NCBI GenBank assembly: GCA_910579165.1
Contig: CAJTTF010000001.1
Coordinates: 1 to 64,000 of the forward strand
Direction of reading: 5' to 3'
Source: an uncultured Atopobiaceae bacterium
GTDB lineage: Bacteria > Actinomycetota > Coriobacteriia > Coriobacteriales > Atopobiaceae
DNA: 64,000 nucleotides
Below, piece by piece: positions 43,241-52,567 of this stretch (position 1 is its first letter; every line of letters starts with the position of its first letter). The notes under the pieces were generated by a model. That model did no database searches, had not been told where the DNA came from, and saw only the letters and a program-made list of their open reading frames with translations. The position numbers and the translations under genes were made by a program.

Positions 43241-44185
43241 ATGAGCATATTTGATCAACATCTACACAAGGAGTCGCAGGATATGGAGCCCTCAAAAGGC
43301 CTTTTTGGTTCCATGACGACCGAGGATGAGCCCAACGCCAGCGGTGTAGACGGTTCAAAAGGCGGCGCTCTCGCCACAGATGATTCCTCCTCTTTGCCAA
43401 ATGACTTCTCTAAAGAGCAAACTGGCGACGAACTGGAATATGGTCAGCCTACAGAAGAGGCGCCCTCTTTGACGCCAAACGAAAAGATTATTGATGAGAC
43501 TGCCTCCGAGGAAGTAAACCAGTCAAATGCCTCAGAAATGTCAGAAGTGGGCGAAGCGCTGGCCACAGATGGATTTACGGGTATCGCCAATATACCGGAG
43601 GCCACAGCCTATTTAGAGCTTCGCGAAAAACATGATGCGGGGGAAGAGCTCACAGAAAAAGATGTAGATAAGATTGCTGATCTCGCAGTAAATTATCTCC
43701 GCCAAATACTGCATTGTTTTGGGGAGGGCGAAACTGTTATTGACGAGTTTGAGGGCGATGACGGCGAGCTTATCCTGGAAATCACCGGTGGGGACTTGGC
43801 GGTCCTCATTGGAAAACATGGAAACACGCTTTCTGCGCTGCAGCAAACTCTTAACACGTACATTTCTAAACATCTAGGATTTAGATACTCCTTGTTTGTT
43901 GATATTGATGGGTATAGAGCAAAGCGCAAGGAGACGGTGGCAAGCATTGCAAAAAAAGCCGCTAAACGCGCGATAGAGAGTCAAAGGGACGCGCAGCTAA
44001 AGCCTATGAATGCCTATGAGCGTCGTCTCGTTCATGTTGCCTTAAAAGACAATGAAAGCGTAGAGACATTTTCATGCGGAGAGGACCCCTATCGCTACGT
44101 TGTGGTCCATCCCAAAGAAAGCGTACAGGATGATAGTTCTCAAGCAGTACAAACAGGGCCAAAAGATACAGATATGCTGGATTAA
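43241..44185 (+). CDS. khpB: KhpB/Jag RNA-binding protein with acidic N-terminus
   Basis: 314 residues with a strong AAGGAGG. The KH domain is around GGDLAVLIGKHGNTLSALQQ; the R3H domain is MNAYERRLVHVALKDNESV and SCGEDPYRYVVVHP. The usual Jag_N domain seems absent; the first 110 residues are a Glu/Ser/Asp-rich disordered stretch instead. KhpB binds many mRNAs and sRNAs with KhpA. It follows yidC, as in most Gram-positives. Confidence 0.9.
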   Translation: MSIFDQHLHKESQDMEPSKGLFGSMTTEDEPNASGVDGSKGGALATDDSSSLPNDFSKEQTGDELEYGQPTEEAPSLTPNEKIIDETASEEVNQSNASEMSEVGEALATDGFTGIANIPEATAYLELREKHDAGEELTEKDVDKIADLAVNYLRQILHCFGEGETVIDEFEGDDGELILEITGGDLAVLIGKHGNTLSALQQTLNTYISKHLGFRYSLFVDIDGYRAKRKETVASIAKKAAKRAIESQRDAQLKPMNAYERRLVHVALKDNESVETFSCGEDPYRYVVVHPKESVQDDSSQAVQTGPKDTDMLD

Positions 44186-44230
44186 CTACCCACGCCACCC
44201 CTCAATGTGCTGTTTTTAACAGCCTGAACG

Positions 44231-44265
44231 TCGCCAAAAACTCCCGCATCGGGGATTTTTGGCGA
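44231..44265. terminator. Long hairpin between khpB and rsmG
   Basis: Arms 44231-44245 and 44251-44265 pair over 15 positions with one mismatch and one G-U, starting TCGCCAAAAA and ending TTTTTGGCGA, loop GCATC. On the plus strand it is followed by TTTTC. Likely terminates or attenuates the rpmH-khpB transcript before rsmG. Confidence 0.7.
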
Positions 44266-44300
44266 TTTTCAAATAAGAACGATTTGGTGACCAGAACACA

Positions 44301-45092
44301 ATGCAACAAGATAAAAACAAGCTTGTACGTGCCCTTCAGGCCGCATGCAGCAAACAGGAAATAGCCCTTAGTCCCCAGGAAGCAGATTTGCTCGTCAAGC
44401 ACGTACTTCTCGTTGCCGAGAAGAACAAATCCTGCAACCTCACGGGGATTCGTGATGTGGAAAAAAGCCTCTATCTCAATACTGTGGACTCCCTGTTTTT
44501 TGTTGCGAGCTACCAGCAGCTCATAGAAGAGGGCCTTTTTCTTGATCAGGAAGAGGATTCAAGCCATAAGGAGGCGCCATGTTTTGTGGACATGGGCACA
44601 GGGGGCGGATTTCCGGGGATTCCCTTTGGCATTATGACCAAGATGAACGGCCTTCTTTTAGATTCAGTTACAAAAAAAGCAGAGGCAGTTGAGGGATTTA
44701 TTGCGGACTTGCGTTTACAAGACCGCCTAGAGGCAAAGGATCTCCGAACCGAAGAGCTGTCCAAAGAGAGTCCCCAGACTGCTTGGGTAGCCCTTGCCAG
44801 GGCGCTCGCGCCACTCGAGGTTCTCCTTGAGTACGCATCACCACTTTTAAGGCAAGGAGGATTCCTTGTGGCATCCAAGGGACTGCCCAAAGAGGACGAA
44901 CTAGCTGCGGCAGGGGCGGCAGAAGGGGAAACGGGCATGAAACTTGTTTCACGTGAAACACGAGAATTGCCGGAAGACATGGGACACAGAGAACTCTTCG
45001 TTTATCAAAAGACCTCTTCTCCAACGATAAAGCTCCCAAGAAAACCAGGAATGGCAACAAAAAGACCAATCTCAGCCTCAGCGCGTATTTAG
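44301..45092 (+). CDS. rsmG: 16S rRNA (guanine-527 N7) methyltransferase RsmG
   Basis: 263 residues. SAM-binding loop FVDMGTGGGFPGIPFGI, followed by LLLDSVTKKAEAVEGF and ARALAPLEVLLEYASPLL. It modifies G527 of 16S rRNA. A parS site lies inside the coding sequence and encodes VSRETR. The C-terminus is 20 or so residues longer and basic. Weak ribosome site. Confidence 0.95.
   Translation: MQQDKNKLVRALQAACSKQEIALSPQEADLLVKHVLLVAEKNKSCNLTGIRDVEKSLYLNTVDSLFFVASYQQLIEEGLFLDQEEDSSHKEAPCFVDMGTGGGFPGIPFGIMTKMNGLLLDSVTKKAEAVEGFIADLRLQDRLEAKDLRTEELSKESPQTAWVALARALAPLEVLLEYASPLLRQGGFLVASKGLPKEDELAAAGAAEGETGMKLVSRETRELPEDMGHRELFVYQKTSSPTIKLPRKPGMATKRPISASARI
44945..44960. promoter_or_regulatory. parS centromere site, perfect
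   Basis: TGTTTCACGTGAAACA, a perfect 16-bp palindrome identical to the bacterial parS consensus, inside rsmG and 285 bp ahead of parA. ParB should load here for origin segregation. Confidence 0.97.
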
Positions 45093-45231
45093 CTTGCGTT
45101 AGAATAGGCAACCACGTTGTCGTGCGCTCTTCTTTAGAGTAGAGCCTGTGAGGCAGGCTTATCGGCATTGGATTAAAATCTATGTGGGTAAATACACCAA
45201 AAAGTTTCGTTCATAACATAAGGAGCTCGCT

Positions 45232-46032
45232 TTGGATCTATCAACAGTCACACGAGGATTTCCAAAAGAAAAAACCAAGGTTTTAGCCGTCATCAACCAA
45301 AAAGGCGGAGTGGGCAAGTCGACCACCGTTGTGAACCTTGCGGCCGCACTTGCTGAACTTGGAGCAGCGGTTTTGGTTGTGGATATCGACCCTCAAGGAA
45401 ACGCAACAAGCGGGCTTGGTGTTGATAAAAACTCGCTTGATAACGATGTTTACAGCACGTTGATGACGCGCAAAGCATTCAAAAGCTGCATTGTTCCCAC
45501 AGAGACCAATAACGTCTATATCGCGCCAGCTACCCTACAGCTTGCGGGTGCAGAGATTGAGCTAACCAAGAAGAAAAAACGCGAGACTGTTCTTAAAAGG
45601 AAGCTTAAAACACTGCTCCCCAGTTTTGACTACATCCTCATTGACTGCCCCCCCTCGCTGGGTCTTCTTACCTTGAATGCGCTTGTGGCCTCTACGGCAG
45701 AGGTCGTTCCCCTCCAGTGCGAGTATTATGCCCTAGAGGGCGTTGCCAAGCTGCTTGAGACGACCAAGCTCGTACAAAGAACAGAGAATCCAGAGCTTTC
45801 TATAGAGGGAGTAGTGCTGACCATGTATGATCGCAGAACATCCCTTTCCCGCGCCGTTGCCGCTGACGCAAAAGACTTTTTTGGCGATAAAGTCTTTTCA
45901 ACGCTAATTCCTCGGCAAATCAAAATGGCTGAAGCACCTTCTCATGGAGAACCAATTACAACGTACGCACCATTCAGCAAAGGTGCACGCGCATATAAAA
46001 AACTTGCGAGAGAGGTTTTAAATCGTGGCTAA
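45232..46032 (+). CDS. parA: Chromosome partition ATPase ParA (Soj)
   Basis: 266 residues from a TTG start supported by AAGGAG. Deviant Walker A NQKGGVGKSTTVVNLAAAL, IDPQGNATSGLG and DCPPSLGLLTLNAL. It pulls ParB-parS complexes apart by ATP-driven DNA binding. It overlaps parB by 8 nt. Confidence 0.97.
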   Translation: MDLSTVTRGFPKEKTKVLAVINQKGGVGKSTTVVNLAAALAELGAAVLVVDIDPQGNATSGLGVDKNSLDNDVYSTLMTRKAFKSCIVPTETNNVYIAPATLQLAGAEIELTKKKKRETVLKRKLKTLLPSFDYILIDCPPSLGLLTLNALVASTAEVVPLQCEYYALEGVAKLLETTKLVQRTENPELSIEGVVLTMYDRRTSLSRAVAADAKDFFGDKVFSTLIPRQIKMAEAPSHGEPITTYAPFSKGARAYKKLAREVLNRG

Positions 46033-46897
46033 GAATAAGCTTGGAAAAGGCCTGAACGCCCTTGTCTCCGACACGCTTGGGGAAGCTGGCGAAACAGATG
46101 CAACAATGGTTGCTGTATCGGCGGTTGTTCCGCACAAGGGGCAGCCACGCACACATTTTGATACCGATGATTTGAAAGAGCTTACGGAGTCCATCAAGCA
46201 GCACGGCGTTCTTCAGCCAATACTTGTGCGACCCAAGGGAAGCGGATATGAAATAGTTGCAGGAGAAAGGCGCTACCAAGCCTCTAAAAGGGCGGGACTC
46301 AAGCAAATCCCCGCCCTTATTCAGAACATAGAGGATAAAGAACTCCTTTCTCTTGCTCTTGTAGAAAACCTGCAACGCGCAGACTTAAATCCTCTGGAAG
46401 AAGCTCGTGGATATCAAACTCTTATGCAGGAACGAGGACTCACGCAGGCGGAAGTGGCGGCCATTGTCTCAAAGTCACGGCCCGCTATTGCCAACTCCCT
46501 ACGACTCGTTGATCTCCCGCTCGATGTACAGGGACTTCTCGAGAAAGGAAAACTGACCTCCGGCCATGCGCGTGCACTCTTGTCGCTCAAAATGAAAAAG
46601 GATCAATCTAATCTTGCAAAGACCATCATCGCTAAGCACCTGACCGTCCGTCAAACCGAAGACTTGGTTAAAGATGCGACCGGTAATTCTCAGAGCAAAG
46701 AGTCGCCCAAGCAATCCCAAACCAATAAAAAACGCCAGCATAACACCCAAGAAGCGCTTGTAGCGCAATCGGCTCTTTGCGATATTCTTGGAAGCAAAGT
46801 TAGCGTTACACAAAAGGAAGCCAAGGGAGCCGGGTCCATTACGATTCACTTTGAAAACAGCCGAGAGCTCAAGAAGATTCTGAATAAGATTGGCTAG
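46025..46897 (+). CDS. parB: Chromosome partition protein ParB (Spo0J)
   Basis: 290 residues from a GTG within the parA end. LGKGLNALV at the N-terminus, the CTPase domain with GQPRTHFD, IVAGERRYQASKRAG (the GERR box) and ALVENLQRADLNPLEEA; then the helix-turn-helix LTQAEVAAIVSKSRPAIANSLRL. Binds parS and slides as a CTP clamp. Its target parS is 1 kb upstream. Confidence 0.97.
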   Translation: MAKNKLGKGLNALVSDTLGEAGETDATMVAVSAVVPHKGQPRTHFDTDDLKELTESIKQHGVLQPILVRPKGSGYEIVAGERRYQASKRAGLKQIPALIQNIEDKELLSLALVENLQRADLNPLEEARGYQTLMQERGLTQAEVAAIVSKSRPAIANSLRLVDLPLDVQGLLEKGKLTSGHARALLSLKMKKDQSNLAKTIIAKHLTVRQTEDLVKDATGNSQSKESPKQSQTNKKRQHNTQEALVAQSALCDILGSKVSVTQKEAKGAGSITIHFENSRELKKILNKIG

Positions 46898-46916
46898 AGC
46901 TGCTTTCTAGCAGCTC
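46897..46916. terminator. Hairpin shared by convergent parB and rlmN ends
   Basis: GAGCTGCT TTCT AGCAGCTC, an 8-bp perfect stem that spans the rlmN stop and starts at the last base of the parB stop. Neither side has a good T tract, so its efficiency is uncertain. Confidence 0.5.
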
Positions 46917-47938
46917 CTTTGGTGAAGCTGACCGCAAGCGGCGTCGATATCCTTTCCACGTGAGCGCCGGACGGTCGTCTCTACCCCTGACGCCTTTAAT
47001 GCCTTTTGAAATCGGCGAATCGTGTCCCCTTTTGAGGGTGCAAAGCCACTGTGCGATACTGGATTGAGGGGAATAAGGTTGACGTGGCAGAGCGTATTTG
47101 CGCAGAAATCAATGAGCGCATCCAGTTCAGCGTTGGTGTCGTTGACCCCATTAATCATGAGGTATTCATACGTTGGACGCCTCTTAGTTGCTTCTGTATA
47201 GGCCTGCAGAGCCTCATATAGATGAGGAAGCGCATATTTTTTTACTCCTGGCATTAGCATGTTGCGCGTTTCTTGCACGGCGGAGTGAAGAGAGATGGCC
47301 AAGCCAAATTGCTCCTTTATGCGTGCGAGTCGGGCAATACCGGGAAGAATTCCAGAGGTGGATACCGTGATATGGCGCGCGCCAATATTTAACGCTGACG
47401 GGTCATTCAATACTTTCATTGCCGCTAGGGTGTTTTCTAAATTCAAAAATGGCTCGCCTTGCCCCATCAAGACAACAGAGCTGAGTCGAACCCCCGAGGC
47501 GCGCTCAACGTATTTTGCTTGCTTAACGATCTCGTCTGCGGTGAGGTTTCGCGTGAAGCCACCGTTCCCGGTGGCGCAAAAGGCGCAGCCCAAGGAGCAC
47601 CCCGCTTGCGTTGAAAGACAAGCCGTATAACGATCTTTGTAGGGCATCCCAACACACTCTACAGAAACGCCATCCGGATAGGACAAAAGCATTTTTTGCG
47701 TTCCATCAGAAGAAAGCTCCTCTGAGGCAAGGATTGGAGAAGACAGCGTAAAGGTAGTATCCAGCTTGTCGCGCAGGGACTTTGAGAGATTTGTCATTTC
47801 CGCAAAAGAAAAGGCTTGTCTAGAGTGAAGCCAATCCCAAAGCTGCTTCGCCCGGTAGTCAGGTTCTCCCCACATGCTCATGTACCCCAGGATATCCTCA
47901 TAGGAAAGGCTCATGATTTCTATTTGTTTATTGTTCAT
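46907..47938 (-). CDS. rlmN: 23S rRNA (adenine-2503 C2) methyltransferase RlmN
   Basis: About 343 residues from ATG 47938 (a GAGG lies very close upstream; ATG 47914 is an alternative). Radical SAM motif GCSLGCAFCATGNGG, LMGQGEPFLN, and the C-terminal AACGQL with the Cys of the two-cysteine mechanism. Also modifies some tRNAs in E. coli. Convergent with parB and divergent from ddl. Confidence 0.95.
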   Translation of the reverse strand: MNNKQIEIMSLSYEDILGYMSMWGEPDYRAKQLWDWLHSRQAFSFAEMTNLSKSLRDKLDTTFTLSSPILASEELSSDGTQKMLLSYPDGVSVECVGMPYKDRYTACLSTQAGCSLGCAFCATGNGGFTRNLTADEIVKQAKYVERASGVRLSSVVLMGQGEPFLNLENTLAAMKVLNDPSALNIGARHITVSTSGILPGIARLARIKEQFGLAISLHSAVQETRNMLMPGVKKYALPHLYEALQAYTEATKRRPTYEYLMINGVNDTNAELDALIDFCANTLCHVNLIPLNPVSHSGFAPSKGDTIRRFQKALKASGVETTVRRSRGKDIDAACGQLHQRSC

Positions 47939-48122
47939 TTTCCTCGCGGCCCTATTGTCACCCGTCGCTTCAACGGTGTATCGATTTTTGTACACCACTG
48001 TGTGTTCTTTTTATTACCTTACCAGTTCCCTACCCTAAGCAATTCAAAAGAATAGAAAATGTTTGACGTGATACCATAACCTATTCCGCAAGTGCAAAAG
48101 CAAGGTCAACAAGGAAGACAAC

Positions 48123-49205
48123 ATGACCAATGAGAAGAACAGTGACTTTCCAAAAAGCCAATACTCAATACACCAAAAACCACGCGAGGATGTTCGCGTT
48201 GCGCTTCTTTGGGGAGGATGGTCAGACGAAAGAGAAATCTCCCATGACTCAGCGATTGCCTGTGAGAGGGCCCTCAAGGATGCGGGATTCGCCCATATCG
48301 TCTCTCTCGATGTGGCTGACAACTCAACCATGGAGCGCCTCCTTCATGATTGCTGGGACGTTGCCTTTATTGCTATGCATGGGGAATACGGAGAAGATGG
48401 CTGTATTCAGGGGCTTCTCGAAATCCTCCACATCCCCTATACGTTCTCAGGCGTGCTTGCTAGCGCGCTTGCATCAGACAAGAACCGCGCCAAAGCCGTC
48501 TGTAAGGCTGCCGGTATAGCTGTTCCCGCTTCTTTTACCGTTTGCAAAGAGGAGCTTGCACAACGCGATGCACTAGAAGTCATTGAGACTAAGCTTAACT
48601 CCCTTTTGGGCAACGGTGAGCTTAGAGGAAACAGCAAAGCCACTACGCAGCCTAAGGCGCTTTTTGTGAAGCCAGTGCACAACGGATCTTCCTTTGGTAT
48701 AACGCGCGTAATGTGGGAACCTCAACAAGCAAATCAAGTAGCCAGAACAATAGCAAGTGCCCTGGAGGTTGCCCTTGCTAAAGATGCTGTTGCTCTCGTG
48801 GAGGAAGCAATAGAAGGCATGGAGATTTCAGTTCCCGTTGTGGGAAACGCAGATCCGCGCGCGCTGCCAATCATAGAAATAGCCATGGATACAGACTTCT
48901 ATGATCTCAAAACAAAATATGAAGCAAGTGAGCTCCACCACATTATCCCTGCCCGCCTCGATACGACGATCTACGAAAAAGCGCAGCGGGATGCTGTTGA
49001 GGCACATAAGGCTCTGGGTTGCAGGGGATGTTCGCGCTCGGACTTTATTGTTGCAGAGAACGCTACGCCCTATCTTTTGGAAACAAACACTATTCCAGGC
49101 ATGACCGAAACCTCTCTTCTCCCTGATTCCGCCAGCAGGGAGGGAGTCTCTTTTGCAGAGCTTTGTGCCTCCTTTGTCGAGCTTGCGCAGTGTGACAACG
49201 ACTAA
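48123..49205 (+). CDS. ddl: D-alanine-D-alanine ligase
   Basis: 360 residues. WGGWSDEREIS, HGEYGEDGCIQGLLE, VKPVHNGSSFG, ATP-grasp DFYDLKTKY and LLETNTIPGMT. The Tyr at the end of TKY corresponds to the residue that favours D-Ala in the second site, so ordinary D-Ala-D-Ala peptidoglycan ends are expected. A strong AAGGAAG is at the start. It joins two D-Ala in the cytoplasm for UDP-MurNAc-pentapeptide. Confidence 0.95.
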   Translation: MTNEKNSDFPKSQYSIHQKPREDVRVALLWGGWSDEREISHDSAIACERALKDAGFAHIVSLDVADNSTMERLLHDCWDVAFIAMHGEYGEDGCIQGLLEILHIPYTFSGVLASALASDKNRAKAVCKAAGIAVPASFTVCKEELAQRDALEVIETKLNSLLGNGELRGNSKATTQPKALFVKPVHNGSSFGITRVMWEPQQANQVARTIASALEVALAKDAVALVEEAIEGMEISVPVVGNADPRALPIIEIAMDTDFYDLKTKYEASELHHIIPARLDTTIYEKAQRDAVEAHKALGCRGCSRSDFIVAENATPYLLETNTIPGMTETSLLPDSASREGVSFAELCASFVELAQCDND

Positions 49206-49224
49206 AGCATCTATGCGAGTAGGG

Positions 49225-49310
49225 CACCCATACGATATACGAGTAGGACACCCATACGAGCAAGGCACCCATACGAACAAAGGGCCCACACAATCAAGAC
49301 ACCCACTTGA
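49225..49310. repeat. 17-bp tandem repeat between ddl and dinG
   Basis: CACCCATACGA occurs at 49225, 49249 and 49266, with weaker copies near 49283 and 49300; the last four are exactly 17 bp apart. Consensus unit ACGAGTAAGGCACCCAT. It fills the spacer. Confidence 0.85.
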
Positions 49311-49340
49311 GTAAAGCATTCTCATTCAGCCAGAGGATTT

Positions 49341-52319
49341 ATGACTAACACAGATGCAAACAAAAAGCTTGAAGAGCTGATTGCTTACGGCACACCTGAG
49401 GCCATAAAGAAACAGTACCAAACGCTTGCGTCAGAGGCCGAAACGCGTTCCTTTGGCCTCCTCGAGGAAGACCTTGTTATTTTGGACACAGAAACCACCG
49501 GTCTCTCGTTCAAGGATGACTCGCTTATCGAAATTGCCGCTGTGCGCATTTCTGGCAGGGAAGTAATTGATACCTTTCAGACCTTTGTGCATCCGCCCAA
49601 GCCTATTCCGGCGGAAATAACGGAACTTACCGCAATCTCCAACGCTGACGTGGCGGACGCGCCCAAACCAGAAGAGGCCATCACCGCGCTTGCAGAATTT
49701 GTTTCCGGCTCTCCCGTTGTGGCTCACAATGCTACCTTCGACAAAACGTTTGTCGAGAAGGTCCCGGGGGGCTCAAGCGTATCGGATGTGTGGATAGACT
49801 CTCTCGCGCTATCTCGCATTGCGCTACCTCGACTGAAGAGTCACGCTTTGTCGGTTATGGCAGAGGCCTTCGGTCTTATGGGTGTGAGCCACAGGGCGAT
49901 GGACGATGTAGAGGCCCTCGTTGGTCTATGGCGCGTGCTTCTCGTGGCTCTCAGCAAACTGGAGCCCGGCCTACTTTCTACCTTTGCACACATGCACAAG
50001 GAAGTTACATGGCCTTATCGCTTCATATTTTCCCATCTCCATGCTGAGGTCTCAGGAACACAAGACACGAGTTCCAAGACCCCCTTCTCATTCCAGAGGG
50101 CACGAGAACAGATCCTCAACGCGGATCTGGCCGAGCCAAAAAGAGATGCGCGCTCTAAGGAAGCTGAACTTGTTAAAGTCGATAGAGAAGAAATAAGGCG
50201 TGCATTTGTTGCAGGAGGTACAGTTAGTCTCCTTTACGATGAGTTTGAACCCCGTCAGGAGCAAATTGAAATGAGCGATGCCGTTCTGCGCGCTCTCAAT
50301 GATCAAGAGTTTCTTGCGCTGGAGGCTGGTACAGGAGTGGGTAAATCAATTGGTTATTTGTTGCCGTTCAGTCTTTACGCCCAAAAAAATAACGTCACCT
50401 GTGGCGTGGCAACAAAATCAATTGCTCTTACAGATCAGCTTGTCCAAAAAGAGCTCCCGGCTCTGTCGGACGCTTTAATGCGCACTCACCCCCAACAATT
50501 CCCCGAGGGCCTGCGCTTTGCAAGCCTTAAGGGATACGAGCACTACCCCTGCCTCAGAAGGGTTGAGCGCGGGTTGACGGCCCCACTTCCTCTTGAGTTT
50601 GTTGAGAACAGCATAGACATAGCTGCGGTAGATCAGCTTAACGCTCTTGCTGTAATTATGACCAATGCATGCCAGGCCTCAGAGGGAGACCTTGATGGTC
50701 TTGGTATCAGATGGCGCAATGTTCCACGTGAATTTGTATCTTGCTCAGCCGAGGAGTGCGAGCGCAAGGCGTGTCCTTACTTCCTTTCCGGCTGTCCGCT
50801 CCACGGCGCCAGAAGACGCGCTGCCGCAGCCGACATCGTCATCACCAACCACGCGCTTCTTCTAAGAGATATTGCCTCGGAAGGAAACATTTTGCCCCCC
50901 ATTAGCCAGTGGGTGATAGATGAATCCCATTCCTTCGCAGACGAGGCGCGTCGTCAGTGGGCATGCGAAGTTTCTGCCGCAACGCTACGGTCTGTCTTTG
51001 AGCATTTGGGGGGCCTTCGTACGGGATTCATCCACGCGCTTCTCATTCAACTTAAAGATGCTGAAGCGGATGTCCCCATCAAGGGTCTCCTTACTAAGGC
51101 CGCCCGTGAAATACAGCCAGCCATCATCACTTCAAGTGATTTCTTCGACCATGTCGCCAATCTTCTCCAAGCTTCCGATAAAAGCGCCTATTCTGAGGTG
51201 AACCTTTGGCTTGGTCCTGAACTAAGAGAAACGAAGGCCTGGAAAGGCATCGTTGAGATTGGCGAAAAGCTTCGCGCACACTTGGAAACCCTTACAAAGA
51301 CACTGGGCGAGGCCGATAAGATGCTTTCCGAAACTCTGGAGCACCAGGTTGCGGGTCTGGGGGATTCTGTGAGGGTTTTAAGAGAGCAATGCAAGGCGTT
51401 GACCCTCATTCTCACAGGGGATAGTGCGGATTATGCCTACTCGCTTCGAGGAAAAACCGGTAAGGGTCAGCGTGGTGCCGAGAAACTCATTGCGCTTCCC
51501 GTTGATGTTGCTCAGTCGCTCGTTGATGGCTTTTATGCCAAAGAGCTGAGCGTGATTTATTGCTCGGCAACCATGGCTCTTGGCGAAAGCTTTACTCATT
51601 TTGATGGAGAGGTGGGACTTGACCTTCTGCCACCAGAAATGGTCCGCCATGTGCTTCTTTCCTCTCCCTTTGACTTTGAGAATCAAATGGCCGTGCTGTT
51701 TACCAATGACATGCCATCGCATACAGACGGAGGCTATCACGAAAAGCTCGCCCATCTTCTTTTTGATATTCATGTTGCTATGGACGGTTCGGTCCTCACG
51801 CTTTTCACCAACAGAAGAGACATGGAAACCACGTATCGCATTCTTGAGCCTATGTTGAGCGCACAAGGCCTTGAGTTGCAACAGCAATCGCAAAGAGAAG
51901 CGGCCTGGAGAATTCAAAAGCGTTTCGTAACAAATAAGAAGATGTCCCTCTTTGCCTTGAAATCATTTTGGGAGGGGATAGACGCGCGAGGAGAAACCCT
52001 CCGATGTGTTGTGATCCCCAAGATTGCCTTTGCCAACCCCAACGACCCTCTGGTGCAAGAAAGAAAAGAGCATGACCCCAATAGCTGGCGTAAGTACTGT
52101 CTTCCCGAAGCGCAGCTTCACGTGAAACAAGCCGCCGGGCGCCTGATACGCTCAGCAAGTGATACAGGTATTCTCGTTATCAGCGACGCGCGCATCTTTA
52201 CCAAGCAATACGGGAAGCAGTTCCGCGCGTCTATCCCTTGCACCGCACAGCATGATTTGTCCTGTGATGCCATTGGCGCTTTTATAACGACCTGGCGCAC
52301 ATCACACGAAGCGCATTAA
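49341..52319 (+). CDS. dinG: DnaQ-type exonuclease fused to DinG-like helicase
   Basis: 992 residues. N-terminal DEDDh exonuclease (VILDTETTGLSFKDDSLIEI, VAHNATFDKTFV, SHRAMDDVEALVGL). Helicase: Walker A LEAGTGVGKSIGYLLP, four cysteines of the FeS domain (CSAEECERKACPYFLSGC), ITNHALLLRD, Walker B VIDESHSF, and SFWEGIDARGETLRCV. DinG unwinds R-loops and D-loops 5'-3'. AGAGGA supports the start. A parS-like site (52114-52129) lies in its 3' part, and a decayed relative lies at 25.9 kb. Confidence 0.93.
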   Translation: MTNTDANKKLEELIAYGTPEAIKKQYQTLASEAETRSFGLLEEDLVILDTETTGLSFKDDSLIEIAAVRISGREVIDTFQTFVHPPKPIPAEITELTAISNADVADAPKPEEAITALAEFVSGSPVVAHNATFDKTFVEKVPGGSSVSDVWIDSLALSRIALPRLKSHALSVMAEAFGLMGVSHRAMDDVEALVGLWRVLLVALSKLEPGLLSTFAHMHKEVTWPYRFIFSHLHAEVSGTQDTSSKTPFSFQRAREQILNADLAEPKRDARSKEAELVKVDREEIRRAFVAGGTVSLLYDEFEPRQEQIEMSDAVLRALNDQEFLALEAGTGVGKSIGYLLPFSLYAQKNNVTCGVATKSIALTDQLVQKELPALSDALMRTHPQQFPEGLRFASLKGYEHYPCLRRVERGLTAPLPLEFVENSIDIAAVDQLNALAVIMTNACQASEGDLDGLGIRWRNVPREFVSCSAEECERKACPYFLSGCPLHGARRRAAAADIVITNHALLLRDIASEGNILPPISQWVIDESHSFADEARRQWACEVSAATLRSVFEHLGGLRTGFIHALLIQLKDAEADVPIKGLLTKAAREIQPAIITSSDFFDHVANLLQASDKSAYSEVNLWLGPELRETKAWKGIVEIGEKLRAHLETLTKTLGEADKMLSETLEHQVAGLGDSVRVLREQCKALTLILTGDSADYAYSLRGKTGKGQRGAEKLIALPVDVAQSLVDGFYAKELSVIYCSATMALGESFTHFDGEVGLDLLPPEMVRHVLLSSPFDFENQMAVLFTNDMPSHTDGGYHEKLAHLLFDIHVAMDGSVLTLFTNRRDMETTYRILEPMLSAQGLELQQQSQREAAWRIQKRFVTNKKMSLFALKSFWEGIDARGETLRCVVIPKIAFANPNDPLVQERKEHDPNSWRKYCLPEAQLHVKQAAGRLIRSASDTGILVISDARIFTKQYGKQFRASIPCTAQHDLSCDAIGAFITTWRTSHEAH
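52114..52129. promoter_or_regulatory. parS-like site within dinG
   Basis: AGCTTCACGTGAAACA matches the parS consensus at 14 of 16 positions, with the central TTCACGTGAA intact. It may be a second, weaker ParB site, or a coding coincidence. Confidence 0.5.
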
Positions 52320-52329
52320 GGCTTTTTTG

Positions 52330-52440
52330 TTCCATCCCTGGTCCTTCTTGCACGGGGTTGTTCATAGTTCCTCAAAGTTCCCCTTCGGCCTTCCCTGCCC
52401 AAGCTTCCTCGCGCGGGGTTATTTAGAGTTCGCCTCTTGG
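52330..52440. repeat. About 61-bp degenerate repeat between dinG and the M28-like gene
   Basis: CGGGGTT at 52353 and 52414 is embedded in similar flanks (TCCTTCTTGCACGGGGTTG and CTTCCTCGCGCGGGGTTAT, both ending ...AGTTC). The copies are about 61 bp apart and diverged. Confidence 0.6.
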
Positions 52441-52567
52441 GTTTTCGCGTTTTGATTTCCGCGCATTGGTTTGCGCTTTTTTTGTTCGGCGTAAGAATGT
52501 GAAGAATGTGCCAGCGTTTTACCGTTATACTTTTTCTGACTATGCAAACGCACCTGGAGGAACGTCC

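Noticed and set aside
50719..50734. parS site in dinG (TGTTCCACGTGAATTT)
   Set aside because: Four mismatches to the parS palindrome, including one arm; much weaker than the site at 52114.
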